This document shows positions 15,347-22,439 of a DNA stretch of 34,157 nucleotides, piece after piece. A model generated the notes under the pieces. The model made no database searches, was not told the DNA's origin, and was given only the letters and a program-made list of their open reading frames with translations. The stretch covers positions 1-34,157 of the forward strand of contig JBLNDI010000028.1 in NCBI GenBank assembly GCA_050261495.1. The letters are read 5' to 3'. Source of the DNA: JBMNKL01 sp050261495 (GTDB lineage Bacteria; Bacillota; Clostridia; Acetivibrionales; DTU013). Position 1 is the stretch's first letter. Every line of letters starts with the position of its first letter. Both the position numbers and the translations under genes were made by a program.

Positions 15347-17226
15347 GATTCTTTCTGCCTTTTCCTTAGGAACTCGTACAGCTTCTCCGCCGCGGCTCTG
15401 TTCATCCCTTCCACGGCCTGCAAATCATCTATGCCCGCCTGCCTTATGCGGCTCAGCGAACCAAAATGCTTCAGCAGGGCTTTCTTCCTTTTCGGGCCGA
15501 TGCCTTCCACTTCATCAAGTATTGACTTGGAATACCTCTTTGCCCTCAATTTCTTGTTATATTCCAGGGCAAACCGGTGAGCCTCGTCCTGGATCGATGT
15601 AACGAACCTCAATAAGGCAAGGTTGTCTTTCAAATCAATTTCGCGGTCAGGCAGCACCAGTCCCCTTGTCCGGTGCTTTTCATCCTTTACCATGCCGCAC
15701 ACCGGGATGTTGATATTCAACTCTTCCAGCACCTGGTTTGCCGCGTTTACATGCCCCAGCCCGCCATCCAGCATTACCAGGCTCGGGAGCTTGTCAAAGC
15801 CCTGCTGCTTTTCCCCCTGCTCCTGCTCCTGTTCCTGTTCCTTATCCTGCTCCTCTTTCATTGCATGCCTGAATCTCCTGTACAATACTTCCTGCATGCT
15901 TGCGTAATCATTCTGCACGTCAATCGACCGTATCCTGAAACGCCTGTATTCCTTCCTGTCCGGCAGCCCGCCTGTAAACACGACCATCGACGCCACCATT
16001 TCGGATGAACCGGTATTGGATATATCATAAGCTTCCAGCCTCACGGGAGGTTCCGGAAGCCCGAGCAGGCGAGCCATCTCTCCCAGGCATTCCATCGCGG
16101 GTTTTCTGTCCGAGATTTTGCCGCTGAAACGTTCGAGCTCTATACGCGCGTTTTCCGATACCATTTCTGCCATGTGCAGTTTTTCACCGCGCTTTGGCAC
16201 TATTATACGGACTCTTCCTCCCCTTTTTGAGCTCAGCCAGTCTTCCACGACCCCGGCATCGTCAAATTCAGCCGCAACAACGATTTCAGGCGGCACTACC
16301 GCCGCGTCGCCATAAAACTGCTTAAGGAATGAAGAAGCCAGTTCTCCCGGCTCTCCCTCTCCCGAGCCTTCAATAATGAAAAACTCCCTGCCGAGCAGCT
16401 TCCCGCCCCTGATAAAAAACACCTGGACGCAGGTATCCGTTTTGTTGGCCGCGAACCCGACGATATCCCTGTCTCCTCCTCCGACCGAAAGCACTTTCTG
16501 TTCCTCTGAAATATGCCTGATTCTTGCCAATTTATCTCTCAGGACCGCCGCTCTCTCAAAATCCATGTTGTCCGAGGCTTCTTTCATTTGCCTCTCCAGC
16601 CTGTCAATAATAATATCCTGCTTGCCTTCCATGAACGAGCATACATCCCGCATCATTGACCTGTACTCTTCTCTATCGATTTTCCCGGTGCAGGGGCCCA
16701 TGCACTGCTTGATATGGTAGTACAGGCAGGGCCTTTCTTTCCCAATGTCTCTCGGAAGCACCCGCTTGCAGGTCCTGACCGGAAAAATTTTTCTTATGAG
16801 ATTTAACGTCTCGCGTATGGAAAACACGTTGGAATAAGGCCCGAAATAACAGGCTCCATCCTTTTCAACGCGCCTTGTCATAAAAATGCGGGGATAGTCC
16901 TCGTTCATCGTGACCTTGATGTAAGGATAATTCTTGTCGTCTTTCAACATTATATTGTACTTGGGTTTGAGATCTTTTATAAGGTTGCATTCCAGGATAA
17001 GCGCTTCAAGCTCCGTATCGGTAACAATGCATTCGAACTCGCTTACCTTTTCGACCATAGCGGCAACTTTCGGGGTGTGCGCCGTAGAGGGATGGAAGTA
17101 CTGCCTTACCCTGTTTTTCAGCACCACTGCCTTGCCGACATATATTACGTCGCCGTTTTTGTCTTTCATAAGATAAACGCCCGGTTTGTCGGGCAGTTTT
17201 TTTAATTCTTCCTGTATGTCAAACAT
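15343..17226 (-). CDS. uvrC: UvrABC excinuclease subunit UvrC
   Basis: Nucleotide-excision-repair nuclease of 627 residues that cuts the damaged strand on both sides of a lesion. The N-terminal GIY-YIG domain (PGVYLMKDKNGDVIYVGKA, residues 15-33) makes the 3' cut; a UVR motif near residues 200-235 contacts UvrB; the RNase H-like domain with LDGGLGHVNA makes the 5' cut; helix-hairpin-helix motifs (VEGIGPKRKKALLKHFG) close the protein. Just before the LDGG segment is an unusual Glu-Gln-Lys-rich low-complexity insert (see findings). ATG 17226 lies three nt after the crh stop codon with no good ribosome binding site, suggesting translational coupling to crh. Confidence 0.97.
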   Translation of the reverse strand: MFDIQEELKKLPDKPGVYLMKDKNGDVIYVGKAVVLKNRVRQYFHPSTAHTPKVAAMVEKVSEFECIVTDTELEALILECNLIKDLKPKYNIMLKDDKNYPYIKVTMNEDYPRIFMTRRVEKDGACYFGPYSNVFSIRETLNLIRKIFPVRTCKRVLPRDIGKERPCLYYHIKQCMGPCTGKIDREEYRSMMRDVCSFMEGKQDIIIDRLERQMKEASDNMDFERAAVLRDKLARIRHISEEQKVLSVGGGDRDIVGFAANKTDTCVQVFFIRGGKLLGREFFIIEGSGEGEPGELASSFLKQFYGDAAVVPPEIVVAAEFDDAGVVEDWLSSKRGGRVRIIVPKRGEKLHMAEMVSENARIELERFSGKISDRKPAMECLGEMARLLGLPEPPVRLEAYDISNTGSSEMVASMVVFTGGLPDRKEYRRFRIRSIDVQNDYASMQEVLYRRFRHAMKEEQDKEQEQEQEQGEKQQGFDKLPSLVMLDGGLGHVNAANQVLEELNINIPVCGMVKDEKHRTRGLVLPDREIDLKDNLALLRFVTSIQDEAHRFALEYNKKLRAKRYSKSILDEVEGIGPKRKKALLKHFGSLSRIRQAGIDDLQAVEGMNRAAAEKLYEFLRKRQKES

Positions 17227-17229
17227 GCT

Positions 17230-17499
17230 CTAACCGATATCACCTGTATCCGTAACAAGGTATTCTTCAAGCTCGGCTGCTACTTCCGCTTCATCCTCGC
17301 CCTCGACGGATAACTTGATTTTGTCGCCTTTTCCGATTTCGAGGGATAAAATGCCGAGCAGGCTCTTCCCATTAGCTTTCTTATCACCTTTAAAAACCCA
17401 AATGCTTGATTTGTAGCCGGAAGCTTTTTGTATAAAAACAGCTGCTGCTTTTGATTGAAGGCCTGAAGGATTTTTTATTACTATTTCTTTTACAACCAT
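17230..17499 (-). CDS. crh: Crh-like HPr protein with Gln15
   Basis: An 89-residue HPr-fold protein. The position that carries the PTS phosphoryl group in HPr (His15) is Gln15 here (SGLQSKAA), while the regulatory serine is kept at Ser46 (NGKSLLGILSL). This matches Crh, which cannot carry PTS phosphate but is phosphorylated by HPr kinase at Ser46 and then acts as a CcpA corepressor. Start ATG 17499 follows GGAGG at 6-nt spacing; the longer open frame upstream is not HPr-like. In Bacillus, crh sits with yvcK-whiA, whereas here it is followed by uvrC. A TAGTCA/TATAAT promoter is seen upstream. Regulation of carbon use is inferred from family. Confidence 0.88.
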   Translation of the reverse strand: MVVKEIVIKNPSGLQSKAAAVFIQKASGYKSSIWVFKGDKKANGKSLLGILSLEIGKGDKIKLSVEGEDEAEVAAELEEYLVTDTGDIG

Positions 17500-17627
17500 T
17501 TCATACCTCCAAAACAGTGATAATTTTGGGTCACAATACAAAACAGTAAAACTTCGGCATGGTCTGCGCTTTGCGAGGACAATTGACGGCAACGCCCCGA
17601 TGCTTTTTCCGGGAACATCCCGACTCA

Positions 17628-17656
17628 TATTATAGCAAATAGATTTGTTTTTGACT
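17628..17656 (-). promoter_or_regulatory. Promoter for crh-uvrC
   Basis: Minus-strand TATAAT at about 17628-17633, preceded by TG one base upstream and by TAGTCA 17 bp further up. It gives a leader of about 120 nt before crh. The -35 is weak; the extended -10 is strong. Confidence 0.5.
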
Positions 17657-17659
17657 ATT

Positions 17660-18559
17660 TTATTTTTCTTCCCGCTTGAGATAATAGTGTTCCATGTGTA
17701 TTCCGAGTCCCATGGAGAATACAAGCAAATCGAACAGCGCCAGGAGCCCCAGCCTGATCAATATATCCTGCTGCGGGACAAGAAATATGATCAGGAGCTT
17801 CACCAGCAAAATGGAAATAATCCCGGTAATAAATTCCATGTAAATACTGTTCTTCCGGCTGAATGTCCTGAGTATGAACCTGCCGGAGAACATGCAGGCA
17901 GTGATGGTTGACAGCAAAAGAATAAAGGCGTATAAAGCCGGCGCGACAAGCGTTAGCAGCAAAAGCAGCATCAGTGCGCTGGCTCCGAAGAATGACAATA
18001 TGCCCAGGACTATTTTTCTGCCGACATTCTTCTCAAGATTCGCCGCTATATTCATGTACTTGTTTTTCGAGATTAAAATAAGCAGCAAGCCTATTACAAG
18101 CACCGCAAGCATGAACAGCAGCGTAACGGACAGCTGCAGGTAGGTGATGGCGCCGATGTCAAGGTTCATGGACTCGCCCAGTATCCTGACCTCACGCCCC
18201 AGTATTTTCGAGCCCTGGTACTTCTCAAGCGGGCCTATCGTAATTACGTCGCCCGTTATTACGGCAGATTCCTTAAGCAGCGTCTTTCCAAATATGCCAA
18301 CGACATGCCCCGATACGGCGGAATTGACGGTTATCTCTCCAAAAACCGCAATTACATGCCCGTTGACATTGCCGTTGACAGATATGTCGCCCAAAACCGA
18401 TATGACGTTTCCGTTGACCTGGCCGGTAATTTCCGTATCTTCAAAGACCGCAACCCTGTCCCCGCTCCCGGAAGCGACGTATATACCGCCTCCGGCAGCC
18501 GGAACTGCGGCAGAAACGATTACACATATGACAATAATCAGCGCCGATAATCTTTTCAT
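17660..18559 (-). CDS. Membrane protein with bactofilin-like repeat domain
   Basis: Predicted 299 residues. A signal peptide or N-terminal anchor (about residues 4-22) is followed by a repeated segment (about 40-110) in which units such as GDISVNGNVNGHVIAVFG recur, the beta-helical pattern of polymer-forming (bactofilin-like) domains. The C-terminal half has four to five hydrophobic helices (for example TLLFMLAVLVIGLLLILI). If the N-terminus is exported the beta-helix lies outside the membrane. ATG 18559 follows GGAGG at 8 nt and overlaps the anti-sigma stop codon by four nt, so it is the last gene of the sigma/anti-sigma operon and may be an effector or part of the sensor. The frame extends upstream but that part overlaps the anti-sigma gene. 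Confidence 0.78.
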   Translation of the reverse strand: MKRLSALIIVICVIVSAAVPAAGGGIYVASGSGDRVAVFEDTEITGQVNGNVISVLGDISVNGNVNGHVIAVFGEITVNSAVSGHVVGIFGKTLLKESAVITGDVITIGPLEKYQGSKILGREVRILGESMNLDIGAITYLQLSVTLLFMLAVLVIGLLLILISKNKYMNIAANLEKNVGRKIVLGILSFFGASALMLLLLLTLVAPALYAFILLLSTITACMFSGRFILRTFSRKNSIYMEFITGIISILLVKLLIIFLVPQQDILIRLGLLALFDLLVFSMGLGIHMEHYYLKREEK

Positions 18560-19134
18560 TCGGATTTCCTCCATCCATACGTTCCGACAAAATGGAGCAG
18601 TCTTTGTATTGCAAATACAATTGCAAGCAATGCCAGGAATACGTAATAGTAGGATTTGACAATGGAAAGCGCCACATCCGCTACTACCAGCAGGGCATTG
18701 CCTACCAGGCTGAAAAGGTCTCTGACCACGCCGAACACGGCTCCCGCCGCGCCTGAGAACGAACCGAAGTATTCGGCAATCCTGTCGAATGCGCTTAATA
18801 TGCTGACCTGCTTCAAATCTGCCACGTATATGAGCAATAATACGATGGAAAGCAAAGCAGACGCATTGTACAGCCACACAATGCGCCTGGCGCTTCTTTC
18901 ATTCCGTTCCTTTTCTATTGAAGCCACCTGTTCCATAACCTTTGCTTCGAAGTCTTTCGGAGGCTCAATCTCAACCTTTTCTTCAAGCACCGTTAAAATT
19001 GATTCCATGCATCGAAATTCGCCGCCGCAGTCCGGACAAACCTTCAAATGTTGCCTGAGCTGCGCTTCTTCGATGTGGCTCAGTTCGCCGTCAAAATATT
19101 TCATCATATAATCTTTTGACTTCTCACAGTTCAT
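18556..19134 (-). CDS. Zinc-binding anti-sigma factor, membrane-bound
   Basis: Predicted 192 residues. The N-terminal anti-sigma zinc domain is intact: Cys3 and His29-x3-Cys33-x2-Cys36 (the HxxxCxxC motif). A first hydrophobic helix lies at about 86-107 and another near residues 165-185, with a hydrophobic stretch between, so the sigma-binding domain is cytoplasmic and the rest spans the membrane. It overlaps the ECF sigma gene upstream and the bactofilin-like gene downstream by four nt each (ATGA type), a layout that keeps sigma and anti-sigma in balance. The signal is unknown; envelope stress is the usual one. Confidence 0.88.
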   Translation of the reverse strand: MNCEKSKDYMMKYFDGELSHIEEAQLRQHLKVCPDCGGEFRCMESILTVLEEKVEIEPPKDFEAKVMEQVASIEKERNERSARRIVWLYNASALLSIVLLLIYVADLKQVSILSAFDRIAEYFGSFSGAAGAVFGVVRDLFSLVGNALLVVADVALSIVKSYYYVFLALLAIVFAIQRLLHFVGTYGWRKSE

Positions 19135-19685
19135 AAAGCCTCCTCCCTTCTGTCCGGCATCAGCGCTTCCCTAAGCATCAGCCTTGCACGGTAGAGCCTG
19201 TTTTTTACGATCGTCATCGGCTCACCCAACACCTTTGTTATTTCTTCGTAGGACAGCCCGTTCTGGTGGAACAGTATGATCGGCGTCCTGTACTTTTCGG
19301 GCAGTGAAAGTATTGCCTTGCGTACCCTCTCGGAGCGTTCCTTTCTGATATAGCTTTCCTCGGGCGAGCCAATGCTGCTTGATACGTCCCCGATCTCATC
19401 TATAGGCACCGTATCGGCTTTCTTTTTCCGGTACACGTCAAGGCAGAGGTTTGTCGCTATCCGGACGGCCCAGGTGGAAAACTTGTATTCGGGGTTGTAC
19501 CTGTCCAGTGCCTTGTAAATCCTGATGAAAACCTCCTGGGAGATATCACCGACCTCTTCCTTGTCATTGATCATATTATATACGACGCTGAATATAAGCT
19601 TCTTATACCGCGCCACCAACTCTTCAAAATACTGCGGCTGCCCTGCCAGGCATTTCCGGACCAGTTCATAGTCGGTCAACTCCAA
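19131..19685 (-). CDS. ECF-type RNA polymerase sigma factor
   Basis: Predicted 184-residue extracytoplasmic-function sigma factor. Region 2 covers about residues 25-95, with DISQEVFIRIYKAL and FSTWAVRIATNLCLD as the core- and -10-binding signatures; region 4 covers about 125-175, with LPEKYRTPIILFHQNGLSYE followed by the helix-turn-helix that reads the -35. The start is TTG 19685, preceded by GAGGTGGTGAG; no ATG start fits as well. It shares a 4-nt overlap with the zinc anti-sigma factor. A possible self-recognised promoter lies upstream. It resembles the SigW/RpoE group in form; the exact ECF group is not assignable by eye. Confidence 0.93.
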   Translation of the reverse strand: MELTDYELVRKCLAGQPQYFEELVARYKKLIFSVVYNMINDKEEVGDISQEVFIRIYKALDRYNPEYKFSTWAVRIATNLCLDVYRKKKADTVPIDEIGDVSSSIGSPEESYIRKERSERVRKAILSLPEKYRTPIILFHQNGLSYEEITKVLGEPMTIVKNRLYRARLMLREALMPDRREEAL

Positions 19686-19719
19686 CCGGTTCTCACCACC
19701 TCTTGCCTATATATGATTA

Positions 19720-19745
19720 TACGTCAAAATGGCGTCCATGTCTCG
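19720..19745 (-). promoter_or_regulatory. Possible ECF-type autoregulatory promoter
   Basis: On the minus strand CGAGAC (19740-19745) and CGTA (19720-19723) are 16 bp apart, the spacing and -10 of SigW-like promoters (TGAAAC-N16-CGTA). The -35 is only partly matched. A TATAAT overlaps the -10, so ordinary SigA use is also possible. Confidence 0.35.
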
Positions 19746-19794
19746 TAAAATCCATAACATTTTGCCGTTGCAGTAAAGCTGTTTTGTTTAAGAA

Positions 19795-19919
19795 AAATGA
19801 TATAATGTAAGATGACGGCAGCCCACGGGGGTGAACCGGGTGAACCGGGGAGAACCGTCTTCCTGGCAAGGTTCGCAAAGAAAAGTGTTATAATGTAAAA
19901 TAACGGTAGCTTACGGAGG
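19795..19919 (+). repeat. Duplicated promoter and ribosome-binding region before the DUF192 gene
   Basis: Two imperfect direct copies of about 37 bp, 19795-19831 and 19883-19919, 88 bp apart. Each begins with four A, contains TATAATGTAA, then TRACGGYAGC, and ends in a purine-rich ACGGRGG. Only the second is followed by a start codon at the right distance. The spacer contains GTGAACCGGG twice in tandem (near 19831-19849). Confidence 0.65.
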
Positions 19920-19926
19920 TTTCGCC

Positions 19927-20283
19927 ATGGTTGTGAGAAACGTTTCCCGCAATACGCTGCTTGCGGAAAAATGCGGCCATGCCCGCAAATTTGTTTCAAG
20001 ACTTATAGGCCTGCAATTCAGAAAGAATCTGCCCCCGGGCCATGGGCTGTTGATTACTCCCTGCAAATCCATCCATACTTTTTTTATGAGATTTCCCATC
20101 GATGTTGTTTTCATAGACGGTGACAATACCGTATTGCATATCCTGGAAGGAATCAAGCCCTGGAGAGTTTCAAGAGTTGTATGGAATTCCCGCGGCGTCC
20201 TGGAGCTGCCGGGCGGGGTTGTTTCCGCCACGGGTACGAACGTGGGGGACAAGCTGGAGTTTTCCCCGGTGTATCCGCACTAG
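19927..20283 (+). CDS. DUF192 family protein
   Basis: Predicted 118-residue protein of the DUF192 family. Family-typical segments are RLIGLQFRKNLPPGHGLLI, PCKSIHTFFMRFPIDVVFID, PWRV and VLELPGG. Function is unknown; the family is short, all-beta, and common in bacteria and archaea. CGGAGG lies seven nt before ATG 19927. Many family members have a signal peptide; this one does not. It is divergent from the ECF sigma gene and is followed 20 bp later by the foldback element. Confidence 0.85.
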   Translation: MVVRNVSRNTLLAEKCGHARKFVSRLIGLQFRKNLPPGHGLLITPCKSIHTFFMRFPIDVVFIDGDNTVLHILEGIKPWRVSRVVWNSRGVLELPGGVVSATGTNVGDKLEFSPVYPH

Positions 20284-20301
20284 GATGACATTTACGGTCC
20301 C

Positions 20302-20779
20302 CGGTGACAGGGGGACTGGCAAAGGGAGGAAGTTTGACACATCCAGTCACTAGAATCGGCGGATAGAGCGGCTTTCAATTTGACATAAGGTTCCGTCATG
20401 GGCAGGATGTAATGTCCTGTCTCACTTCAACGTGGGCGCAGATTAATCATGTGGATTACATACGGGTGCGGGTCAAGGCATCGGATGAAAGCTCCGAGCG
20501 ACTCTAACGCATATGCCTGTATTTTGTTCGGCCGCTTCTAATATGACGTCCATGTCATTGCCAGCTAAATCCGCCATCCGGGCGGATTTTCCTCACCATG
20601 GTTTTGCATATGCTTAGATTCGCTAAGTCGTTTCATCATATGCCTTTACCCGCACCCGCATGTAATCCATGAAAAGTATGTCCTACAGCCATTCACTTCA
20701 CAAAATGTCAAATTGCGAGCCGCCCTATCCGCCGATTCTGAACGACTGGATGTGTCAAGCCTCCGTCCCCCTGTCACCG
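20302..20779. mobile_element. Foldback (REP/MITE-like) element, non-coding
   Basis: A ~478-bp region built as nested inverted repeats. Outer arms: GGTGACAGGGGGAC 20303-20316 with its exact complement 20765-20778. Main arms: 20334-20385 against 20705-20757, over 50 bp with only a few mismatches, starting TTGACACATCCAGTC. Inner arms: 20449-20490 against 20631-20671 (core ACGGGTGCGGG / GCGGGTGCGGG). A central hairpin AAATCCGCC/GGCGGATTT lies at 20567-20589, and GCATATGC occurs at 20509 and 20606. There is no ORF of note, so it is non-autonomous. The outer motif resembles REP sequences I recall from other Firmicutes. No target duplication is obvious. It starts 19 bp after the DUF192 gene and contains the stop codon of rimI. 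Confidence 0.8.
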
Positions 20780-21237
20780 TCCGGCGCTAACCGCTTCCAC
20801 ATAATGATTGCGTCTTCATTGTTGTCCGCATAATACCGCTTCCTGATTCCGCCGCTCTCAAAACCGTATTTCCTGTACAGGGCTTGCGCTGTCAAATTGC
20901 TTTTCCGCACTTCAAGCGTCAGCGCCTTAATACCCTTTGCTTCGGCTTCCTTCAGCAGGGCGTCCATCAACAGGCTTCCAATGCCGCAGTTTCTGAATTC
21001 CGGGTGTACCGCTATGTTCGTAATATACCCTTCGTCAATAACCTGCCACATTCCGCAGTACCCGAGCGTCCTCCCGTTATCCACCGCGCAGAAATATATT
21101 GCCGACTTGTTGCGGATGATTTCGTCTTCTATGGATTTCCTGGACCAGGGTATTTTGAAGCAGAGTTTTTCAATGGTTACTATATCGTCGATATGATGAA
21201 CGCTGGCCCTCACGATTACGGGCTTATTCACGAGCAT
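20755..21237 (-). CDS. rimI: Ribosomal-protein-alanine N-acetyltransferase RimI
   Basis: GNAT acetyltransferase of 160 residues, predicted to acetylate the N-terminus of ribosomal protein S18 and possibly others. The acetyl-CoA segment is ITNIAVHPEFRNCGIGSLLM (R-x2-G-x-G/A-like), followed by LEVRKSNLTAQALYRKYGF and the RimI-typical YYADNNEDAIIMWKRL ending. The chosen ATG 21237 lies inside the last codons of tsaB (14-nt overlap), as in the common tsaB-rimI pairing; longer starts lack a better site. The final residues (DGDRGTEA) are encoded by the arm of the foldback element, so the native C-terminus has been replaced or extended. Confidence 0.9.
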   Translation of the reverse strand: MLVNKPVIVRASVHHIDDIVTIEKLCFKIPWSRKSIEDEIIRNKSAIYFCAVDNGRTLGYCGMWQVIDEGYITNIAVHPEFRNCGIGSLLMDALLKEAEAKGIKALTLEVRKSNLTAQALYRKYGFESGGIRKRYYADNNEDAIIMWKRLAPDGDRGTEA

Positions 21238-21979
21238 GGCATATCCCGCTCCCACCGCATGCATTGCCGCCGCCATGTTTTTTCATATATTCTCTTTCGG
21301 CCTGGGACGGTCTCAGGTAAAACGGCACAAGCTCCGTGCTGTCGGTAGTATCGCCCCGCAATGCCATTGTTATCGCCATTTGCGCTGCCGGGGCAGCCAT
21401 CTGCCTGAGCATGAAGTCCGGCATGAAGGAACAGCGCCCGTTCAGTTCGATTTTTAGAAAATCCCTGTGCAATAATACGCCGTCACCGGTAAACATGACG
21501 GCCGCATCGTTGTGTCTTTCTTCTATATGCCTGACAAGGTCGGATATATGGACGCCCATATATCCTGACAGGTTTTGGACGGTACCATTGCTGGATTGGT
21601 ACAAGGCGGCGTATACCTGGTTATTTCTTGCGTCCATGATGGGACATATTATGGAGTCCTCGGACACGGCGGCTGCGAAGGCCAGGGCATCCAGCGACGG
21701 TATGCCTGCCGTCCTCTTCCCTGTCGCATATGCAAGCGATTTTATCGTAGTAACGCCTATGCGAAGACCTGTAAACGACCCGGGACCGGTTACCGCCGCA
21801 AAGACGTCGATATCCGCGGGCGCAAGGCCAAGGTGCGCAAGCAGTTCATGCAGCATTGGAACAAGCTTCTGCGAATGCGTCTTCATATCCATAAGCGAAT
21901 ACCCGGCAAGCAAGCCCTGTTCATCGGCTACGGCTATGCCTGCCATGGCGGTTGATGTATCAATCGCCAGCGCTCTCAT
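21224..21979 (-). CDS. tsaB: tRNA threonylcarbamoyladenosine biosynthesis protein TsaB
   Basis: Non-catalytic ASKHA-fold partner of TsaD in t6A synthesis, 251 residues. The start MRALAIDTSTAMAGIAV and the segments TGPGSFTGLRIGVTTIK and IPSLDALA are diagnostic. ATG 21979 follows GGGAGG at 7 nt; the longer frame to 22018 overlaps tsaE and is not TsaB-like. It overlaps tsaE by 20 nt upstream and rimI by 14 nt downstream. Its C-terminal tail is Gly- and Cys-containing (HGGGNACGG), probably disordered. Confidence 0.95.
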   Translation of the reverse strand: MRALAIDTSTAMAGIAVADEQGLLAGYSLMDMKTHSQKLVPMLHELLAHLGLAPADIDVFAAVTGPGSFTGLRIGVTTIKSLAYATGKRTAGIPSLDALAFAAAVSEDSIICPIMDARNNQVYAALYQSSNGTVQNLSGYMGVHISDLVRHIEERHNDAAVMFTGDGVLLHRDFLKIELNGRCSFMPDFMLRQMAAPAAQMAITMALRGDTTDSTELVPFYLRPSQAEREYMKKHGGGNACGGSGICHARE

Positions 21980-22439
21980 CAAGGAACCTCCCTTCGCAAG
22001 CCGCGGTTCTATCCCCATGGAAGCTTATGGTAATCAGCCTGCTTTCGGCATCATTATAATTATCCTTCTCAATTGCGACTTCTATTCTGTTTTCCGGCAG
22101 TATCTCCCGTATCAGGTCGGCCCATTCTATCACGGTGACTCCGTCTCCGTCAATATATTCATCATAGCCCGTCTCCAACACCTCGTCTATATCTCCTATC
22201 CTGTAGACGTCAAGGTGATAAAGGGGCAGCCTGCCCTTATACTCGTTTATAATCGTAAAAGTCGGGCTTGTAATGTATTCCGAAATCCCCAGCGCCCTGG
22301 CGATACCCCCGGTAAACGCCGTTTTGCCGGTCCCCAGGCCGCCGGTAAGGCATACGTTGTCACCTTTTTGCAGCAGTTTTCCAAGTCTTTGTCCCAGCCT
22401 GACAGTTTCTTCGACAGAACCGGAGTGGAATTTTAACAT
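21960..22439 (-). CDS. tsaE: tRNA threonylcarbamoyladenosine biosynthesis ATPase TsaE
   Basis: P-loop ATPase of 159 residues that resets the TsaBD complex during t6A synthesis. Walker A is GGLGTGKT (33-40); SPTFTIINEY, LYHLDVYRI and VIEWADLI are family signatures. ATG 22439 follows AGGTGG at about 10 nt. It starts within the last codons of the amidohydrolase gene (7-nt overlap), so the four genes form one transcript with translational coupling. Confidence 0.95.
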   Translation of the reverse strand: MLKFHSGSVEETVRLGQRLGKLLQKGDNVCLTGGLGTGKTAFTGGIARALGISEYITSPTFTIINEYKGRLPLYHLDVYRIGDIDEVLETGYDEYIDGDGVTVIEWADLIREILPENRIEVAIEKDNYNDAESRLITISFHGDRTAACEGRFLDESAGD

